Shown: positions 27,782 to 36,203, numbered from the stretch's first letter. The stretch is 64,000 bases of DNA from Salipiger abyssi (GCF_017311415.1 NZ_JAEKIS010000003.1:288901-352900), one strand, 5' to 3'. Numbers and translations: made by a program. Notes: a model not told the origin generated them from the letters alone.

Positions 27782-28677
27782 GCCGGCGGCTCGCCGCGCT
27801 GAACCTGTTGCTGCGTGTTGCCGTCAAGCCGAGGCTGGCGCGCACGCGCGGCCCGGAAGAGGCAGCGCGCGAGTTTGCGAGGACGGCGGCGCTGATCCTG
27901 CGCCGCCCGTCCTATCTGCTGCATCTGGAGCGGCCCGGCGGGCTGCACTGGATCAGCGCCGGCCCCTGCGTGCCGCGCAGGGTGATCCTCTATTTTCACG
28001 GTGGCGGTTATATCACGGGCAGCCCTTACACTCATGAGGGGGTGATGGCGCGGCTGTCGAAACTGGCGCGGGCGGAGGTCTGCGCCCCGGCTTATCCGTT
28101 GGCGCAGGACGCGCCGTTTCCCGCCGCCTTCGATGCGGCGGTGGCGGCATGGAGCCGCTGTCGGGCGCTGGGCTATCGCCCGGAGCAGATCGCGCTGGCC
28201 GGCGATTCCGCCGGCGGCGGGCTGGCGCTGGCGCTGCTGGCGTGGTGTTGCGGGCAGGGTGAACGCCCAGCGGCGGCGCTGGTCTTCTCGCCCTGGACCG
28301 ATCTGGCGATGACCGGCGAGAGCCTCACAGGCAACGCCCGCGCCGATCCGTTCCTGCCGGTGGCGCGGATCGGTGAGCTGGTGGATCTCGTGCGGGGTGC
28401 GCTGCCGCGCGACGACCCGCGCCTGTCGCCGCTTCATGCGGATTTCCCGGGCTGCCCGCCGGTGATGATTCACCATTCCGAAACCGAAATTCTGGCCGAC
28501 GATGCAAGGCGCATGGCCGCGCGCCTGAGGGCGCAGGGCGCAAGCGTCGCGCTTTGCCCGCATCCGGACGCGCCACATGCCTGGCCGGTCTTCGACGGCT
28601 GGATCCCCGAGGCACGGCAGACGCTGCGACAGGGCGCGCGCTTTCTTCAGGACTCTTTCGCGGCCACCAGCCGGTAG
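27778..28677 (+). CDS. Alpha/beta hydrolase, hormone-sensitive-lipase-type esterase
   Basis: The 299-residue protein has HGGGYITGS (oxyanion hole), the nucleophile motif GDSAGGGLA, and the likely acid and base in the C-terminal part with [11 protein letters not shown]. It belongs to the hormone-sensitive lipase group of esterases. The substrate is unknown. It overlaps the gshB stop (ATGA) and its own 3' end overlaps the convergent yifB gene by 31 bases. Confidence 0.9.
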   Translation: MSRRLAALNLLLRVAVKPRLARTRGPEEAAREFARTAALILRRPSYLLHLERPGGLHWISAGPCVPRRVILYFHGGGYITGSPYTHEGVMARLSKLARAEVCAPAYPLAQDAPFPAAFDAAVAAWSRCRALGYRPEQIALAGDSAGGGLALALLAWCCGQGERPAAALVFSPWTDLAMTGESLTGNARADPFLPVARIGELVDLVRGALPRDDPRLSPLHADFPGCPPVMIHHSETEILADDARRMAARLRAQGASVALCPHPDAPHAWPVFDGWIPEARQTLRQGARFLQDSFAATSR

Positions 28678-30161
28678 CTCAGCGCCTCGGCCACATGCGG
28701 GCGGCGCACCGCGTCTTCGCCGGCGAGATCGGCGATGGTACGGGCGACCCGCAGGATGCGGTGATAGCCCCGCGCCGAGAGGCCGAACCTGTCCGCGGCG
28801 CGCAGCAGCAGCTCGCGCCCCTCGGCGTCGGGCGCGGCGATCTCCTCCAGCAGCTGACCCTCGGCGTCGGCATTGGTGCGCAGCCCCGCCTGTTCGGAAA
28901 AGCGCGCCGCCTGCCGGTCGCGCGCGGCGCCGACCCGGGCGGCGACCGTGGCCGAGGCGTCGCCCGAGGCGGGCAGGTCGAGATCGGTGAAGGCCACCGG
29001 CGGCACCTCGACGCGCAGGTCGAACCGGTCCATCAGCGGGCCGGAGATGCGCCCGAGATACTCCTCGCCGCAATTGGGCGCGCGCGAGCAGGCGCGGTCG
29101 GCATCGGTGAGATAGCCGCATTTGCAGGGGTTGGCGGCGGCGACCAGCATGAAGCGGCAGGGATAGGTGATATGAGCGTTGGCACGCGACACCATGACCT
29201 CGCCGCTCTCGATGGGCTGGCGCAGGGTTTCCAGCACGGTGCGGGGGAATTCCGGGAACTCGTCGATGAAGAGCACACCGTTATGCGCGAGGCTGACTTC
29301 GCCCGGCTTGGCGCTGCGCCCGCCGCCGATGATCGCCGCCATGGAGGCGGTGTGATGCGGTTCGCGAAAAGGCCGGCTGCGCGAGATGCCGCCCTCGTCC
29401 AGCAGACCGGCCAGCGAGTGGATCATCGAGGTTTCCAGCGCCTCCTGCGCCGAAAGCGGTGGAAGCAGGCCGGGCAGACGCGCCGCCAGCATGGATTTGC
29501 CGGAGCCGGGCGTGCCGACGAGGATCAGGTGGTGACGCCCGGCGGCAGCGATTTCCAGCGCCCGCTTGGCACGCTCCTGCCCCTTCACGTCGCGCAGGTC
29601 GCGCCGGACGGGGCCGGAGGTCAGCTCGCCCGGCTCGGCAGGCGGGATCGTGGCGTCGCCGGTATAGTGGCGCACCAGCTCGACGAGGCTCTGGGCGCCG
29701 AGCACCCGGCAATTGCCGACCCAGGCGGCCTCGGCGCCCGAGGCGCGGGGACAGAGCAGGGTGCGCTCCTCCTCGGCGGCGGTCATCGCGGCGGGCAGGG
29801 CGCCGGGCACGGGGATCAGGGTGCCGTCGAGCGCCAGCTCGCCAAGCGCCATGGTCTGGGCGATCTCGTCGCGCGGCAGGATGTCGAGCGCCGCCAGCAG
29901 GCCGAGCGCGATGGGCAGATCGAAATGCGAGCCCTCCTTGGGCATGTCGGCGGGGGAGAGATTGACGGTGATCCGCTTCGACGGCATCGCGATGGCCATG
30001 GTGGTGAGCGCCGCGCGCACCCGCTCGCGCGCCTCAGACACCGCCTTGTCGGGCAGGCCGACGATGGCAAAGCCCGGCACCCCGGCGGTGACGGCGCATT
30101 GCACCTCCACCGGGCGCGCCTCGACCCCTTCGAACGCCACCGTATAGGCATGCGCGACCAC
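28647..30161 (-). CDS. comM: YifB-family Mg-chelatase-like AAA ATPase (ComM)
   Basis: The 504-residue protein has the N-terminal ChlI-like domain (GLPDKAVSEARERVRAAL, VNLSPADMPKEGSHFDLPIA), Walker A GTPGSGKSMLAARLPG, Walker B VLFIDEFPEF and the C-terminal domain with CKCGYL and RGYHRILRVARTIADL. ComM drives branch migration of DNA taken up by natural transformation in other bacteria. The start is a GTG with AGGTGAG upstream. A CtrA-like site lies about 46 bp upstream. In related Rhodobacter, competence-type genes including comM serve gene-transfer-agent uptake; that is inference here. Confidence 0.93.
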   Translation of the reverse strand: MVAHAYTVAFEGVEARPVEVQCAVTAGVPGFAIVGLPDKAVSEARERVRAALTTMAIAMPSKRITVNLSPADMPKEGSHFDLPIALGLLAALDILPRDEIAQTMALGELALDGTLIPVPGALPAAMTAAEEERTLLCPRASGAEAAWVGNCRVLGAQSLVELVRHYTGDATIPPAEPGELTSGPVRRDLRDVKGQERAKRALEIAAAGRHHLILVGTPGSGKSMLAARLPGLLPPLSAQEALETSMIHSLAGLLDEGGISRSRPFREPHHTASMAAIIGGGRSAKPGEVSLAHNGVLFIDEFPEFPRTVLETLRQPIESGEVMVSRANAHITYPCRFMLVAAANPCKCGYLTDADRACSRAPNCGEEYLGRISGPLMDRFDLRVEVPPVAFTDLDLPASGDASATVAARVGAARDRQAARFSEQAGLRTNADAEGQLLEEIAAPDAEGRELLLRAADRFGLSARGYHRILRVARTIADLAGEDAVRRPHVAEALSYRLVAAKES

Positions 30162-30206
30162 GTCTCACCTCTTTGCCGTTTCCCGGCGAGATTGCGGTGG
30201 GGGTGG

Positions 30207-30222
30207 TTAGGGATTGGTTAAC
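30207..30222. promoter_or_regulatory. Possible CtrA-binding site ahead of yifB/comM
   Basis: TTAG-GGATTGG-TTAAC resembles the TTAA-N7-TTAAC consensus of CtrA with one mismatch in the first half. It is 46-61 bp before the comM start codon. A second TTAAC lies a little further upstream at 30237-30241. Confidence 0.4.
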
Positions 30223-30263
30223 GTGGGGCGAGAAGGTTAACCGGGCGTTGGGCAGGCGAGGGG

Positions 30264-30472
30264 GATGGTGGGTTGGAAACCCACCCTACGTTTGGGCGTT
30301 GCCCTGGCGCGGAACAAGGCCGTAGGCCGCCGCGCCATCGCCGGCCCGTCCCTTCGGGCTGGCGATTTGGTAACACCAGTGCCGCGTGTTGAGGTCATTC
30401 GGATGTGATTGGGGTAAACCAAGAAGTTCGTGGGTCAGGTCGCCACCCTACGGGCCGGCGATGGCGCGGCTA
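30264..30472 (+). repeat. Compound intergenic repeat, copy 2
   Basis: The element lies in the 359-bp gap between the glutathione transferase stop and the yifB start, both on the minus strand. It opens with a GTAGGGTGGG-family palindrome (30267-30290). It has perfect 19-bp inverted arms at 30329-30347 and 30452-30470 enclosing about 104 bp, and an inner ATCGCC/GGCGAT hairpin at about 30337-30366. It aligns with 18034-18245 in opposite sense. Apart from this element, the comM promoter region and the candidate CtrA site, I see nothing in the gap. Confidence 0.9.
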
Positions 30473-30520
30473 ACCAACCAATGCAAACGCGCGATGGGCA
30501 ATCCGCCCACCGCGCCGCTC

Positions 30521-31387
30521 TCACAGCAGCGCCGTGAAGGCCGGCCAGGCGGTTGGGTCGGCTAGGGTCTTGTCGCGGCAGAAGGCATTGCAGAAGCCGA
30601 AGACGCGGCCCTCCATTTCCATGAGATGGGTCGCGGGCTTGCCCGAATAGGGGCAGGTCTCGTTTTCCGGCGTGCCGCTTTCGATGGTATGGGCCATGCG
30701 GGGCGCGGGGCCGGGCCAGTCTGTCTCGGGGTAATCGCGGTCGTACCAGGGCAGGTGTTCGCCAAGCGCGATGCCCATGGCGCGCCAGCGGCGAAAGGCC
30801 GGATCGGCGAGATGCGCGGCCACATAGGCGCTGGCAAGCTCGCCCACTGGCAGGCCATAGCCCGCGATCCGCGCCGCGACAGGCGCATAGAACGCATCCG
30901 CTGCACTATAGGCGCCAAATAGCCAGGGGCCCGCGCTGCCATAGGCTTCGCGCGCCCGCGTCCAGAGCGCCTCGATCCGGGCGAGATCTGCACGCGTGCC
31001 CTCCGAGGGCTCGAACTCCCGATAGGCGGCCTGGAGGTTCATCGGGCATTGCTCACGCAGCGCCACAAAGCTGGAATGCATCTCCGCGGTCATGCTGCGG
31101 GCCATGGCGCGGGCGGCAGGATCGGCGGGCCAGTGTCCGGCTTGCGGATGGCGGCTGGCCAGCTCCTCGGCGAGCGCGAGACTGTCCCAGATCACCGCGC
31201 CCTCGCCGGTCACCAGGCTCGGCACGGTGCGCGCCGGCGCGATCTCCGCAAGCTGCTCGGCCACCGGCCCGTCGAGAAAGGTGATCCGTTCGACCGAGAA
31301 ACGCAGGCCGAACCGCTCCAGCAGCAGCCAGCCGCGCAGCGACCAGCTGGAATAGGTATAGTCCCCGAGAAACAGCCGGTCTTCCAT
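30521..31387 (-). CDS. Glutathione S-transferase-like protein with a C-terminal cysteine-rich tail
   Basis: The N-terminal thioredoxin-fold part starts DRLFLGDYTYSSWSLRGWLL and continues with PARTVPSL and the cis-Pro strand, as in maleylacetoacetate isomerase-like transferases. The helical domain follows. After residue 240 there is an added tail with C245, C266 and C270 (ENETCPYSGKPATHL, then GFCNAFCRDKT) that resembles YHS/TRASH-type metal-binding modules. The reaction and substrate are unknown. GGAGA precedes the ATG. It is divergent from rpoH. Confidence 0.85.
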   Translation of the reverse strand: MEDRLFLGDYTYSSWSLRGWLLLERFGLRFSVERITFLDGPVAEQLAEIAPARTVPSLVTGEGAVIWDSLALAEELASRHPQAGHWPADPAARAMARSMTAEMHSSFVALREQCPMNLQAAYREFEPSEGTRADLARIEALWTRAREAYGSAGPWLFGAYSAADAFYAPVAARIAGYGLPVGELASAYVAAHLADPAFRRWRAMGIALGEHLPWYDRDYPETDWPGPAPRMAHTIESGTPENETCPYSGKPATHLMEMEGRVFGFCNAFCRDKTLADPTAWPAFTALL

Positions 31388-31534
31388 GACACTCTCCGCA
31401 AAGTCAAAGCTTTCAAATAGCTAGCGTGGTTTCGCGCATCGGGGAAATTCCGTTTTGTGCGACCGCGCATCACCGGGCGTCATGGCGCGGACGGGGTTTC
31501 ATGAAAAAATTGCACATTCTGGCGAAACCAATTG

Positions 31535-31564
31535 TGATCGCTATGCGTTCCTCCGGCATAGTAG
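31535..31564 (+). promoter_or_regulatory. Possible RpoE-type promoter of rpoH-II
   Basis: TGATCG (31535-31540), an 18-bp spacer, and TAGTAG (31559-31564) lie about 50 bp before the start codon. They resemble the TGATCC-N18-TAAGA pattern of RpoE promoters in Rhodobacter. The match is partial. Confidence 0.35.
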
Positions 31565-31614
31565 TGTGTAAGAAGGCGGGGTCCGCCCGTCCGCCAAACC
31601 GATGGGGAACGCGC

Positions 31615-32493
31615 ATGACACCCGAGTCCTTCAACGACCAGACGATCTCCCGCCAGGCCATGAAGGCCGAGCTTCTGGATGCGGAAACCGAGTTGCAGCT
31701 GGCATATGCCTGGCGCGACCACCGCGACGAGGCGGCGCTTCACCGGCTGATCACAGCCTATATGCGGCTTGCCATCTCGATGGCGGCGAAATTCAAGCGC
31801 TACGGCGCGCCGATGGGCGACCTCATTCAGGAGGCCGGTCTTGGCCTGATGAAGGCCGCCGACAAGTTCGACCCCGACCGGGGCGTGCGATTTTCCACCT
31901 ATGCGGTCTGGTGGATCAAGGCGAGCATTCAGGATTACGTGATGCGCAACTGGTCGATGGTGCGCACCGGCTCTACCTCGTCGCAGAAATCGCTGTTCTT
32001 CAATATGCGCCGGGTGCAGGCGCGGCTGGAGCGCGAGGCCTCCGCCGAGGGCAGGCAATGGGAGCGCCACAAGCTGCACGCCGCCATCGCCGAAGAGATC
32101 GGCGTGCCGCTGCATGATGTGCAGATGATGGAGGGCCGGCTTTCGGGCTCGGATTTCTCGCTGAATGCGACGCAATCCACCGATGAAGACGGCCGCGAAT
32201 GGATCGACACGCTGGAGGACGAGGGCGAGCAGAGCTCGTCGCTGGTCGAAGGCCGTCTCGACAATGCCCAGTTGCGCGAATGGCTGCTGACCGCGCTGAC
32301 CGGGCTCAACGACCGCGAGCAGTTCATCGTGCGCGAGCGCAAGCTGCGCGACGAGACCCGCACGCTGGAAAGTCTCGGCCAGGAGCTGGGGCTCTCGAAG
32401 GAGCGGGTGCGGCAATTGGAAGCCGCCGCCTTCGCCAAGATGCGGAAGTCGCTTGAAGCCCAGTCGGGAGAGGTGCAACAGTTCCTCGCATGA
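31615..32493 (+). CDS. rpoH: RpoH-II type alternative sigma factor
   Basis: The 292-residue sigma-70 family protein has region 2 with RLAISMAAKFKRYGAPMGDLIQEAGLGLMKAA and DRGVRFSTYAVWWIKASIQDYVMRNWSMV, and region 4 ending ESLGQELGLSKERVRQLEAAAFAKM. The block RTGSTSSQKSLFFNMRR is characteristic of the RpoH group. The N-terminus resembles RpoH-II rather than RpoH-I of Rhodobacter, the form tied to oxidative and singlet-oxygen stress. The ATG at 31615 is chosen; the frame is open 63 codons upstream. It overlaps the ChaN-like gene. Confidence 0.93.
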   Translation: MTPESFNDQTISRQAMKAELLDAETELQLAYAWRDHRDEAALHRLITAYMRLAISMAAKFKRYGAPMGDLIQEAGLGLMKAADKFDPDRGVRFSTYAVWWIKASIQDYVMRNWSMVRTGSTSSQKSLFFNMRRVQARLEREASAEGRQWERHKLHAAIAEEIGVPLHDVQMMEGRLSGSDFSLNATQSTDEDGREWIDTLEDEGEQSSSLVEGRLDNAQLREWLLTALTGLNDREQFIVRERKLRDETRTLESLGQELGLSKERVRQLEAAAFAKMRKSLEAQSGEVQQFLA

Positions 32494-33308
32494 TGCGAAC
32501 CCTTCCGCTTGCCGCCCCGCTGATCGCCCTGTCCCTGACCGCTCCCGCCGCTTTCGCCGACGGGGGCGTTTTCGATGAGGCCCAGGTTGTGTTTCTGGGC
32601 GAGTCCCATGACAACCCGGCCCATCACGCCCGCCAGGCAGAGCTGGTGGCCGAGCTGAAGCCGGTGGCGCTGGTCTTCGAGATGCTGACCACGGAGCAGT
32701 CGGCGCTGATCCATCCCGAGCATCTGGAGGACGAGGCGGCGCTCTCGGAGCTGCTCGACTGGGAAAACTCCGGCTGGCCGGATTTTGCGATGTATTACCC
32801 GATCTTCGAGGCGGCGGGCGAGGCGGCGATCTTTGGTGCTGCGCTGCCGCGCGAGGAGGCGCGGCGGGTCTCGGGCGAGCCGCTCGATACGGTGTTCGGC
32901 CCCAGCGCGGGGTTCTACGGGCTCGACGAACCGCTGCCGGCGGAGCAGCAGGAGATCCGCGAGGCGATGCAGATGGCGGCGCATTGCGACGCTCTGCCCG
33001 CCGAGATGCTGCCCACGATGGTGGGGATCCAGCGGCTGCGCGACGCGCGGCTGGCGGAAACCGCGCTCGAGGCGCTGTCGATGCATGGCGGCCCGGTGGT
33101 GGTGATCACCGGCAATGGCCATGCCCGCACCGACTGGGGCGCGCCGGCGCTGATCGCCCGCGCCGCGCCCGAGGTCACCGTGGCCTCGCTGGGGCAGGGC
33201 GAGGTGGGCAAGGGCGCGCCCGAGGGCACGTTCGATCTGGTGGAAGAGACCGAGAGCGTCGAGCGCGACGATCCCTGTGAGGCCTTCCGGGACGCGCCGG
33301 CCAATTGA
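32490..33308 (+). CDS. ChaN-family (heme-binding fold) exported protein
   Basis: The 272-residue protein has a signal peptide (MMRTLPLAAPLIALSLTAPA, cut near AFA) and the ChaN/cofactor-binding motif VVFLGESHDNPAHHARQ, with a later HGGPVVVITGNGHART. ChaN-type proteins bind heme as dimers on the outer membrane side; the lipobox is absent here, so this one is probably periplasmic. Its ATG overlaps the rpoH stop codon, so it is probably translated from the sigma factor transcript. Confidence 0.85.
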   Translation: MMRTLPLAAPLIALSLTAPAAFADGGVFDEAQVVFLGESHDNPAHHARQAELVAELKPVALVFEMLTTEQSALIHPEHLEDEAALSELLDWENSGWPDFAMYYPIFEAAGEAAIFGAALPREEARRVSGEPLDTVFGPSAGFYGLDEPLPAEQQEIREAMQMAAHCDALPAEMLPTMVGIQRLRDARLAETALEALSMHGGPVVVITGNGHARTDWGAPALIARAAPEVTVASLGQGEVGKGAPEGTFDLVEETESVERDDPCEAFRDAPAN

Positions 33309-33366
33309 GTTTTCGCCGTCCCCGCCGTAACACGGGGCGGACGGGGCTCTGGGAAAGGCGCGCGAC

Positions 33367-34566
33367 ATGCTGGCCGGCAAACGCATCCTTCTGATCATCG
33401 GCGGCGGGATCGCCGCCTACAAGGCGCTGGAGACGATCCGGCGCCTGCGCGAACGCGGCGCGGCGGTGACCCCGGTGCTGACACCGGCGGCGGCGGAATT
33501 CGTCACGCCGCTCTCGGTCGGCGCGCTGGCGGGGGAGAAGGTCTATACCGATCTCTTCGATCTGACCGACGAGGCCGAGATGGGCCATATCCAGCTCTCC
33601 CGCGTGGCGGATCTGGTGCTGGTGGTGCCGGCGACGGCGGATCTCATGGCGAAGATGGCGCAGGGGCTGGCCGGCGATCTCGCCTCGACGCTGCTCCTGG
33701 CCACCGACACGCCGGTGATGATCGCGCCGGCGATGAATGTGCGCATGTGGGAGCATCCTGCGACGCAGCGCAATCTGGCGCTGCTGACGGGCGACGGCGT
33801 AGCCGTGATCGGCCCCGGCGAGGGCGACATGGCCTGCGGCGAGTTCGGCCCCGGACGGCTGGCCGAGCCGCTGGAGATCGTCGCGGCCATTGAACGCGCG
33901 CTCAGCGACGGGCCGCTCAAGGGGCGCCGGGTGCTGGTGACCTCGGGGCCGACCCACGAGCCCATCGACCCGGTGCGATATATCGCCAACCGCTCCTCGG
34001 GCGCGCAGGGCACGGCGATTGCCGAGGCGCTGCGCGATCTCGGTGCAGAGGTGGTGTTTGTCACTGGCCCGGCGGAGGTGGCGCGGCCCGGAGGCGTCGA
34101 GGTGATCGAGGTGGAAAGCGCGCTGGAAATGCGCGCGGCGGTGCTGGGGGCGCTGCCGGTGGATGCGGGCGTGTTCGCCGCGGCGGTGGCCGACTGGCGG
34201 GTGGAGAGCGCCTCGGGCTCGAAGATCAAGAAAGAGGTGGGCAAATTGCCCACCCTACGGTTCACCGAGAATCCGGACATTCTCGCTGAGGTGTCTGGTC
34301 TTGCCGAAGACCGGCCCGGGCTGGTGGTGGGCTTTGCCGCCGAGACCGACGATGTGGTGGCCCATGCGGTGGCGAAGCGCCAGCGCAAGGGCTGCGACTG
34401 GATCGTCGCCAATGATGTGAGCCCGGCGACGGGCATCATGGGTGGCAGCGAGAACGCCGTGGTGCTGATCTCGGAAGACGGCGCCGAGGATTGGCCGCGC
34501 ATGGGCAAGCGCGAAGTGGCGCGGCGGCTCGCGGCGCGCATCGCAGAGGCGCTGGGAACGGGCTGA
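33367..34566 (+). CDS. coaBC: Bifunctional phosphopantothenoylcysteine decarboxylase / phosphopantothenate-cysteine ligase
   Basis: CoaBC makes 4'-phosphopantetheine for coenzyme A. The 399-residue protein has the flavin-binding N-terminal part (RILLIIGGGIAAYKALE, the APAMNVRMWEHPATQ block) and the ligase part with VLVTSGPTHEPIDPVRYIAN and AAVADWRVES. A GTAGGGTGGG-family palindrome occupies 34236-34260, in frame, and codes for residues V291 to R298 in the loop after the conserved SKIKK. It forms a likely operon with dut and the moeB-like gene. Confidence 0.96.
   Translation: MLAGKRILLIIGGGIAAYKALETIRRLRERGAAVTPVLTPAAAEFVTPLSVGALAGEKVYTDLFDLTDEAEMGHIQLSRVADLVLVVPATADLMAKMAQGLAGDLASTLLLATDTPVMIAPAMNVRMWEHPATQRNLALLTGDGVAVIGPGEGDMACGEFGPGRLAEPLEIVAAIERALSDGPLKGRRVLVTSGPTHEPIDPVRYIANRSSGAQGTAIAEALRDLGAEVVFVTGPAEVARPGGVEVIEVESALEMRAAVLGALPVDAGVFAAAVADWRVESASGSKIKKEVGKLPTLRFTENPDILAEVSGLAEDRPGLVVGFAAETDDVVAHAVAKRQRKGCDWIVANDVSPATGIMGGSENAVVLISEDGAEDWPRMGKREVARRLAARIAEALGTG
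34236..34260 (+). repeat. GTAGGGTGGG-family palindrome inside coaBC
   Basis: A perfect palindrome (GGTGGGCAAATTGCCCACC, 34236-34254) followed by CTACGG matches the intergenic family copies. It lies in frame within coaBC and encodes VGKLPTLR between SKIKKE and FTENPDI. Confidence 0.9.
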
Positions 34567-34611
34567 GAGGGCGGGAATTTTGCGTATTTGGAAAGAGAAG
34601 AAGGGCGGGGC

Positions 34612-35067
34612 GTGGTCACGATAGCGATAATGTGGGACGAGGGGGCGGACAGGTCTTTGGGGCTGCCCTCCTATGCGACCAGGGGCGCGGCGGGGGCCGA
34701 TCTGCGCGCCAATTTTGTCGATCGCGGCGAGATCGTGCTGGAGCCGGGCGCGCGGGCGCTGGCGCCGACCGGGCTGCGGCTGGCGATCCCCGAGGGCTGG
34801 GAGGTGCAGATCCGCCCACGCTCCGGCCTGGCGCTGAAACACGGGATCACCCTGCCCAACAGCCCCGGCACCATCGACAGCGATTATCGCGGCCCGCTCG
34901 GGGTGATCGTGATGAATGCGGGCAGCGAGCCCTTCGTGATCGCCCATGGCGACCGCATCGCGCAGATGGTGGCGGCGCCGGTGGTGCAGGCCGGGTTCGA
35001 TCTGGTCGAGACCCTGCCGGAAACGGCGCGCGGCGCGGGCGGCTTCGGCTCGACCGGGGTGCGCTGA
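34612..35067 (+). CDS. dut: Deoxyuridine 5'-triphosphate nucleotidohydrolase
   Basis: Dut hydrolyses dUTP to dUMP and keeps uracil out of DNA. The 151-residue protein has the trimeric dUTPase motifs: [18 protein letters not shown], the uracil-loop [22 protein letters not shown] and the C-terminal GAGGFGSTG. The start is the GTG at 34612, preceded by AAGAAGGG; the frame is open eight codons further. Its stop codon shares bases with the ATG of the moeB-like gene. Confidence 0.96.
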   Translation: MVTIAIMWDEGADRSLGLPSYATRGAAGADLRANFVDRGEIVLEPGARALAPTGLRLAIPEGWEVQIRPRSGLALKHGITLPNSPGTIDSDYRGPLGVIVMNAGSEPFVIAHGDRIAQMVAAPVVQAGFDLVETLPETARGAGGFGSTGVR

Positions 35068-36104
35068 TGCTTCTGGTGCTGGCGCTCGCGGCGGCGATCT
35101 GGGGGCTCGGGCATCTCATGGGCGCGTCGCGGGCGGCGCGCGGCTATATGCTGGGGCTGCTCTATGTCGCGGTGCTGACCTTGCAGCTCGTGCTGCCCGA
35201 TGGGCATCCGCTGCGGCAGGCCACCGGCGGCAGCGAGGCGTTCTGGCTGATCTTCGGCGGCTTTGTGGCTCTGGCGCTGGCCTATGCCTTTGTGCTGCGG
35301 CGGGTAAAGGCCCGGGCCGATGCCAAGGCGCCGGCGCCCGTGGCGCAGCCGGGCGCGTTCTCTGGTGCCGAACTCGAACGCTATGCCCGCCATATCGTGC
35401 TGCGCGAGCTGGGCGGGCCGGGGCAGAAGGCACTGAAACAGGCCAGGGTTCTGGTGATCGGGGCCGGCGGGCTCGGTGCGCCGGCGCTGCAATATCTCGC
35501 CGCCGCCGGGGTGGGGACCATCGGGGTGATCGACGATGACGTGGTGGAGAATGCCAATCTCCAGCGTCAGGTGATCCATACGGATGCGCGCATCGGCATG
35601 CCCAAGGTGTTTTCCGCCAAGGCGGCGATGCAGGCGCAGAACCCTTATGTCGATGTCCGGCCCTATCACCGGCGGCTGGAGGCGGAGGGCGCGGAGGCAC
35701 TCTTTGCCGAGTACGATCTGATCCTCGACGGCACCGACAATTTCGAGACGCGCTATCTGGCGAACCGGGCGGCGGTGGCGGCGGGCAAGCCGCTGGTGTC
35801 CGGCGCGCTGTCGCAATGGGAAGGGCAGATCTCTGTCTTCGATCCGGCAAAGGGCGCGCCCTGTTATCAGTGCATCTTTCCCGAGGCACCGGCGCCGGGT
35901 TTGGCGCCGTCCTGCGCCGAGGCCGGGGTGCTGGGGCCTCTGCCCGGCGTGATCGGCGCGATGATGGCGGTGGAGGCGGTGAAGCTGATCGCGGGCGCCG
36001 GGCAGCCGCTTTTGGGCGAGATGCTGATCTACGATGCGCTCTGGGGCGAGACGCGCAAGATCGCGCTGAAGCGGCGTGCAGATTGCCCGGTCTGCGGCCG
36101 CTGA
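35067..36104 (+). CDS. MoeB/ThiF-family E1-like protein with an N-terminal membrane anchor
   Basis: The 345-residue protein begins with two or three hydrophobic segments (residues 1-75) and a basic linker. The adenylylation domain follows: ARVLVIGAGGLGAPALQYLA, IDDDVVENANLQRQVIH, ILDGTDNFETRYLANRAA, and the zinc motifs CYQC and CPVC. MoeB and ThiF activate the C-terminus of sulfur-carrier proteins (MoaD, ThiS). The soluble enzyme is normal; the anchor would place it at the membrane. It overlaps dut (TGATG). Confidence 0.9.
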   Translation: MLLVLALAAAIWGLGHLMGASRAARGYMLGLLYVAVLTLQLVLPDGHPLRQATGGSEAFWLIFGGFVALALAYAFVLRRVKARADAKAPAPVAQPGAFSGAELERYARHIVLRELGGPGQKALKQARVLVIGAGGLGAPALQYLAAAGVGTIGVIDDDVVENANLQRQVIHTDARIGMPKVFSAKAAMQAQNPYVDVRPYHRRLEAEGAEALFAEYDLILDGTDNFETRYLANRAAVAAGKPLVSGALSQWEGQISVFDPAKGAPCYQCIFPEAPAPGLAPSCAEAGVLGPLPGVIGAMMAVEAVKLIAGAGQPLLGEMLIYDALWGETRKIALKRRADCPVCGR

Positions 36105-36143
36105 GGCGGCGCGCTCGTCAAGCCCTTGCGGGCGTTCCTCGCC
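36105..36143 (+). repeat. 39-bp dispersed repeat, copy A
   Basis: The element starts directly after the stop codon of the moeB-like gene (core GCTCGTCAAGCCCTTGCGGG). It matches 52009-52047 at 36 of 39 bases. Its middle can fold into a short AAGCCC/GGGC hairpin. Confidence 0.75.
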
Positions 36144-36203
36144 GGATCGCCATTGCAGCGGCCCGGGGCCTTGCATAGCTTCTGTGGAAAAGGAGCCTTG
36201 CCC

